This document shows, piece by piece, positions 60,641 through 64,000 of a DNA stretch of 64,000 bases. The number at the start of each line of letters is the position of its first letter. Position 1 is the first letter of the stretch. A model generated the notes under the pieces. It saw only the letters and a list, made by a program, of their open reading frames with translations. It was not told the origin of the DNA and made no database searches. Position numbers and translations under genes: made by a program. The DNA is taken from contig CP099841.1 in assembly GCA_030062745.1 (NCBI GenBank), forward strand, positions 11,040,970 through 11,104,969, given 5' to 3'. The stretch is from Capitulum mitella (lineage: Eukaryota > Arthropoda > Thecostraca > Pollicipedomorpha > Pollicipedidae).

Positions 60641-61345
60641 AGCATTTACGGGCTAATCCGGGGCGATTTATTTCCGCCATCTCCAGGCCGGCGGCTCCGG
60701 GCGTCAATCGATGCTCCCTGCCCCCCGCGCTTCAGTCCGCCGGCTGCCGGCCTCGGCGGCCGTCTGGCACCGGCAACAACAATAATCAGAGACACGGCTG
60801 GCTGAACCCCGCCGCGGCGCCCAACAGGTGGCCTCGGTTGGCGCCGTCCGACTGTCCGGGCCGTCCGGACTGCCCGGGGCGTGTTGGAGCCGTTTGGGAC
60901 CGTTCGGGGCCACGTCCGGGGCCGTCCGGCGCCTTCTGGGTCGCGGGGGCCCCGCCGGAGCCATTCGGGGCCCTCCAGCGCCACCCGACGTCGCCGGGAA
61001 CCGTGCAGAGTGTCGTCCATTCGAGCGAACCAGCCCTAAAATCGGGCCGGACGGGAGAAGCCATCAGGGGCGAGCGAGCGGCCGGCGGCCGGCGGCGGCC
61101 GGCGAGCAGGCCTGTTTGTTATCGGGAGCCGGCGCCGCCGCCTGGGTCCCCGAGGGCCGCCTGTCGCGCCGCCGTGTTGACCCAGACGGCGCGTGCTCTG
61201 ATGTTGGCAGACAGCAAGCCGGCGGCACCTGCGACGCGTCACGCGTTCCGGCCGGTCGGCCCCGTTGCAAGGCGCCCCCTGGAGACTTGGCGTCTGTCGA
61301 CGCGTCGTGGCGAGAACGCACTCAGGCCCTTGGCTCGAATTAAGT
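60641..61345. other. Very GC- and CpG-rich block with ~10-bp repeats
   Basis: 60840-61010 repeats GCCGTCCGGG, GCCGTTTGGG, ACCGTTCGGG and similar about every 10-11 bases. The rest is CpG-rich without clear repeats. Long overlapping frames on both strands (60828-61343, 60838-61371 plus; 60646-61020 minus) follow from the composition. It may be a CpG island or a GC-rich minisatellite. Confidence 0.55.
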
Positions 61346-62346
61346 ACTCTGTTTTCACTAACGAATGGTGATGCAGGCCAAAGAGCATCATGATGTAGTC
61401 TGATTTTCCGAGGAATATTTTCTCGGCTTAGTTATGAATGGAGCCCTTTAGTTAATAAAAAAAATCGCTTAATTTTTTTCATGTTCAAATAATGAACAGG
61501 CAAGGGACAGTCATACATAATGGATAAAAGCAAACTGCTTCTATTTTTTTGTATAAGGCCATACAGTTACATCATGAAAGGAAAATGCAACGTCAAGCAA
61601 GAACTGACGTCTGGACGTCGTACGGCTGTTTGCAAAGTGGAAAGCAGACAATCCCAGGTTATCTGACTCTCCGTAGCATGTGAAGTATGCCGGCGTTTAT
61701 CGAACTGGCGGTTGTAACTGTGGTTGTGCAAACAGTCGACCTTCCCTCCGACAGCAAATACTGGGACGGCACGTGACCTTTCAGGAAGTGTCTTACGTCG
61801 GGCTGAAAAGCTAGTCAGCTTGTAACGTCTCGAAACTAATTAAACCCAGGCTGTTCGCACGATTACCGGTGGTGTCTTGATTAACATCCTCCGGCTCTGG
61901 TGTCTGATTCTTGAAAAGTATTTTGTCTGCAAATAATCAGCAGATTTAGGAGGGGTTAGGGCAATACTAAAGCGTGAGCACAAAGTTAAAGTGCAAAGTC
62001 GTTTATATTAAATAATAGTTTATGTTCTGCAAGGAGCAGCACCTTCAACTGGCGTTATTTTTCAAACTTTCACAAGTTACATTCATGTAAAAATTGCATC
62101 AGATATGTTTCGGAGCCTTTCCGCGGCACTTTCCTTAGTTTAGATGTACATACATCTACCAAGGGCATCTGGAAGGCACCGTCCGACCTTGTAATGAAAG
62201 GAAGCTCTAAATGTATCATCTTCGATGAAGAAGACGTCGTGAAAGGTACTGAAACTTAGCGGCGTGACGTTCGCAGTATTATGATTCAAACACCCCGATA
62301 ATAAAATAATTGCAGAAAATGCTGAATCATAAGTGCAAGGATTACG
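61346..62346. other. Unassigned spacer
   Basis: I see no coding or repeat structure in this stretch. Confidence 0.4.
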
Positions 62347-62350
62347 TTAA

Positions 62351-63558
62351 CCCTATTCCCGGAGGGCTAGACGGTATGGTCGATTCCCGGCAGGGGGGGG
62401 CGGATTCGGCCCCCCTGAGATCTCAAGAACTACTCGTCCGATTTCATCGCAACAAACGGCAATCGATTTGCCTATGACGTGAACTACATTTTTATAAAAA
62501 GAAATTTTCAAAATTTTGAAATGTGTGGATACAGGGGGGCAAAAATGTCAAAATGGGGGGTGCTTTTGGACTTCTTATAACTCCGTTGTTTATCGGCCGG
62601 CTTCAGTGAAACTGGCATGAATCGAGAGATTATGAATAGGGCTTTTACCATGGGTACACAAATCTGGAATTTTGGGGAAATTCATGGACGTTCACAGGGT
62701 TTCAAAAATAAGAGGATTAGTTTTCTCACAACTGAATGAACAAAAGAGGCAAAAACACTTTTTGGGCTTCTGCTAGTCATTTATGCTGAAGAAGTACAAA
62801 CTGCATTACAATGTTTGTATAATGTTAACATAGGCGGTGCCAGGGACATGGAAAGGGGAAACTGTCATGGTCACACGTTCTTCAGATCAGCTGGTGACCT
62901 TTGACCTGAAATGACCTCCAGTGACCTTGGAGTTACTTGGAATGATCTCGTGTGCATTCAATATTATCTGTAAACATTTTCAATCATTTGAATTCACTCT
63001 ATTTCAAAAATTTCATTTTATGGCTATTGCGATATAGGGTACGCGCACTGATATTTTAGGTCATAGCTCCGTGACCCGACCTGATATCAAGCTGAATCTT
63101 GGTACACAAGTAGAGGGCACCCTTCTATGTCATATGTATTCCGAGTTTGGCATTTGAGAATACGGCGCCGAAATTATTGCAAAAAAAACAAATTTTGACT
63201 TTTGACCTTGACCTGACCTTGTAAAATGACCTCAGATAAACAAAATTACGTCTGCACATTGCCCAACTATTTAGCTATACCTCCATTTGAAGTTTTAAGT
63301 TGTATCTTAAAAACGTTGTTGTTGGCAAACATTTTCCTTTTACCCTCAACATGGCCAAAAATGACCTGAGGTGCCTCCCAAAAACGTTGCCTGGCTCCGC
63401 CCCTGAGCAAAATAGAATTTTGAAGTTTTGTCGCGGCACGTAGAACGAATACCTAGGAAAAGTCACCAAGTTTCGTGAATCTGCGTTAAAAAGCCTGGAA
63501 TTGGCAAGCAAAAAACCCGAGGGGGGCGGATTCGGCCCCCCCCCTGCCGGGAATAGGG
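62351..63558 (+). mobile_element. TTAA-type MITE family 1, copy 4 (1208 bp, complete)
   Basis: It is flanked by TTAA at 62347-62350 and 63559-63562. It starts CCCTATTCCCGGAGGGCTAG and ends CTGCCGGGAATAGGG. It is collinear with copies 2 and 3. The TGACCT array with 1-4-4 spacing is kept at 62895-62927. Confidence 0.92.
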
Positions 63559-63562
63559 TTAA

Positions 63563-64000
63563 AGCATCACACGAGGAAAAACGTCTGCACGGTCGAGGTG
63601 CAACCGCACACATTCATCAAACGCCGTCACCTCATTGTCCAGGCTCGGGAGAGCTTGGGCTGCCTTGGTTCTCCCCTGTAGCGGCTTTCCCGGCGTCTGT
63701 CCTCGGAGGAAGCAATCTCTGTCGGTTCCCCTGGAAGGTGTCCAACGCGTCCCGCCGGCGTGCGGCGCGTCCTCAGACTGTGACCTCCTCCAGCTCTCCT
63801 GGAAGGTGTACCGTGTGTCTGTGCCAGTCCGCCGCCGTGTGGTGATTCTTAAGTGCTTGCTACGAAACCACAACCATAACACAGTCATGCGAGGGACCAG
63901 TACCCAAATGTCAGTTGTATTTGTGGTTTTTGTTTTGTTTGTTTTCAAGAGCGGTTCACTAGGGTGGTCCAAAATGCACGAAGTGTCTCCAGTACAACGG
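63563..64000. other. Unassigned end of window
   Basis: CTGGAAGGTGT occurs twice (about 63731 and 63801). A minus frame at 63559-63972 has no known motif. No element end is seen. Confidence 0.4.

Noticed and set aside
60828-61371. Two long overlapping plus-strand frames (171 and 177 codons)
   Set aside because: They lie in very GC-rich repetitive DNA where all frames stay open, and no motif supports either.

Overview
The window is repeat-dense eukaryotic DNA. There is no operon structure, reading frames are short and interrupted, candidate exons carry GT/AG borders, (TA)n and (CA)n microsatellites occur, and there is a 500-base assembly gap (19048-19547). An (AACCT)8 run at 8156-8195 is the complement of TTAGG, the arthropod telomere unit. 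Together with the transposon families this suggests an arthropod, but I cannot name the species. No complete, confidently recognisable host gene is present.

Layout. 1-5.9 kb: a short direct repeat, a non-autonomous hAT-like element (1242-2272) and a GC-rich block (2.9-4.1 kb). 5.9-9.8 kb: a TTAA-flanked MITE split by a Merlin/IS1016-type transposon whose transposase has one frameshift. 10.3-11.3 kb: another copy of that MITE. 12.1-12.7 kb: a broken pogo/Tigger transposase. 12.9-16.2 kb: three elements nested in one another. 19.5-25.1 kb: a decayed DDE-type transposase gene, cut in two by a hAT-like element that itself contains a second hAT-like element; an inverted truncated copy of that composite follows at 26.3-27.7 kb. 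28.6-29.9 kb: a candidate three-exon minus-strand gene of unknown function. 31.0-31.4 kb: a pair of 113-bp direct repeats with a hairpin. 31.6-34.1 kb, 46.95-48.16 kb and 62.35-63.56 kb: four copies of a ~1.2 kb TTAA-flanked MITE, one inserted inside another. 40.4-41.6 kb: a further copy of the first MITE family. 53.4-53.8 kb: another hAT-like end attached to a 19-20 bp repeat array. The remaining stretches hold microsatellites, GC-rich patches and unassigned sequence.

The main result is the insertion history, read from target-site duplications and terminal inverted repeats: 8-bp duplications with CAG-starting ends for hAT-like elements, and TTAA with CCC-starting ends for piggyBac-like MITEs. 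Two things stand out. First, a hAT-like family carries long degenerate ~20-bp tandem arrays as part of its body. Second, the 1.2 kb MITE carries a conserved TGACCT array with DR1-DR4-DR4 spacing in every copy, so it could spread nuclear-receptor binding sites. All similarity statements are by eye; no search or alignment was run.
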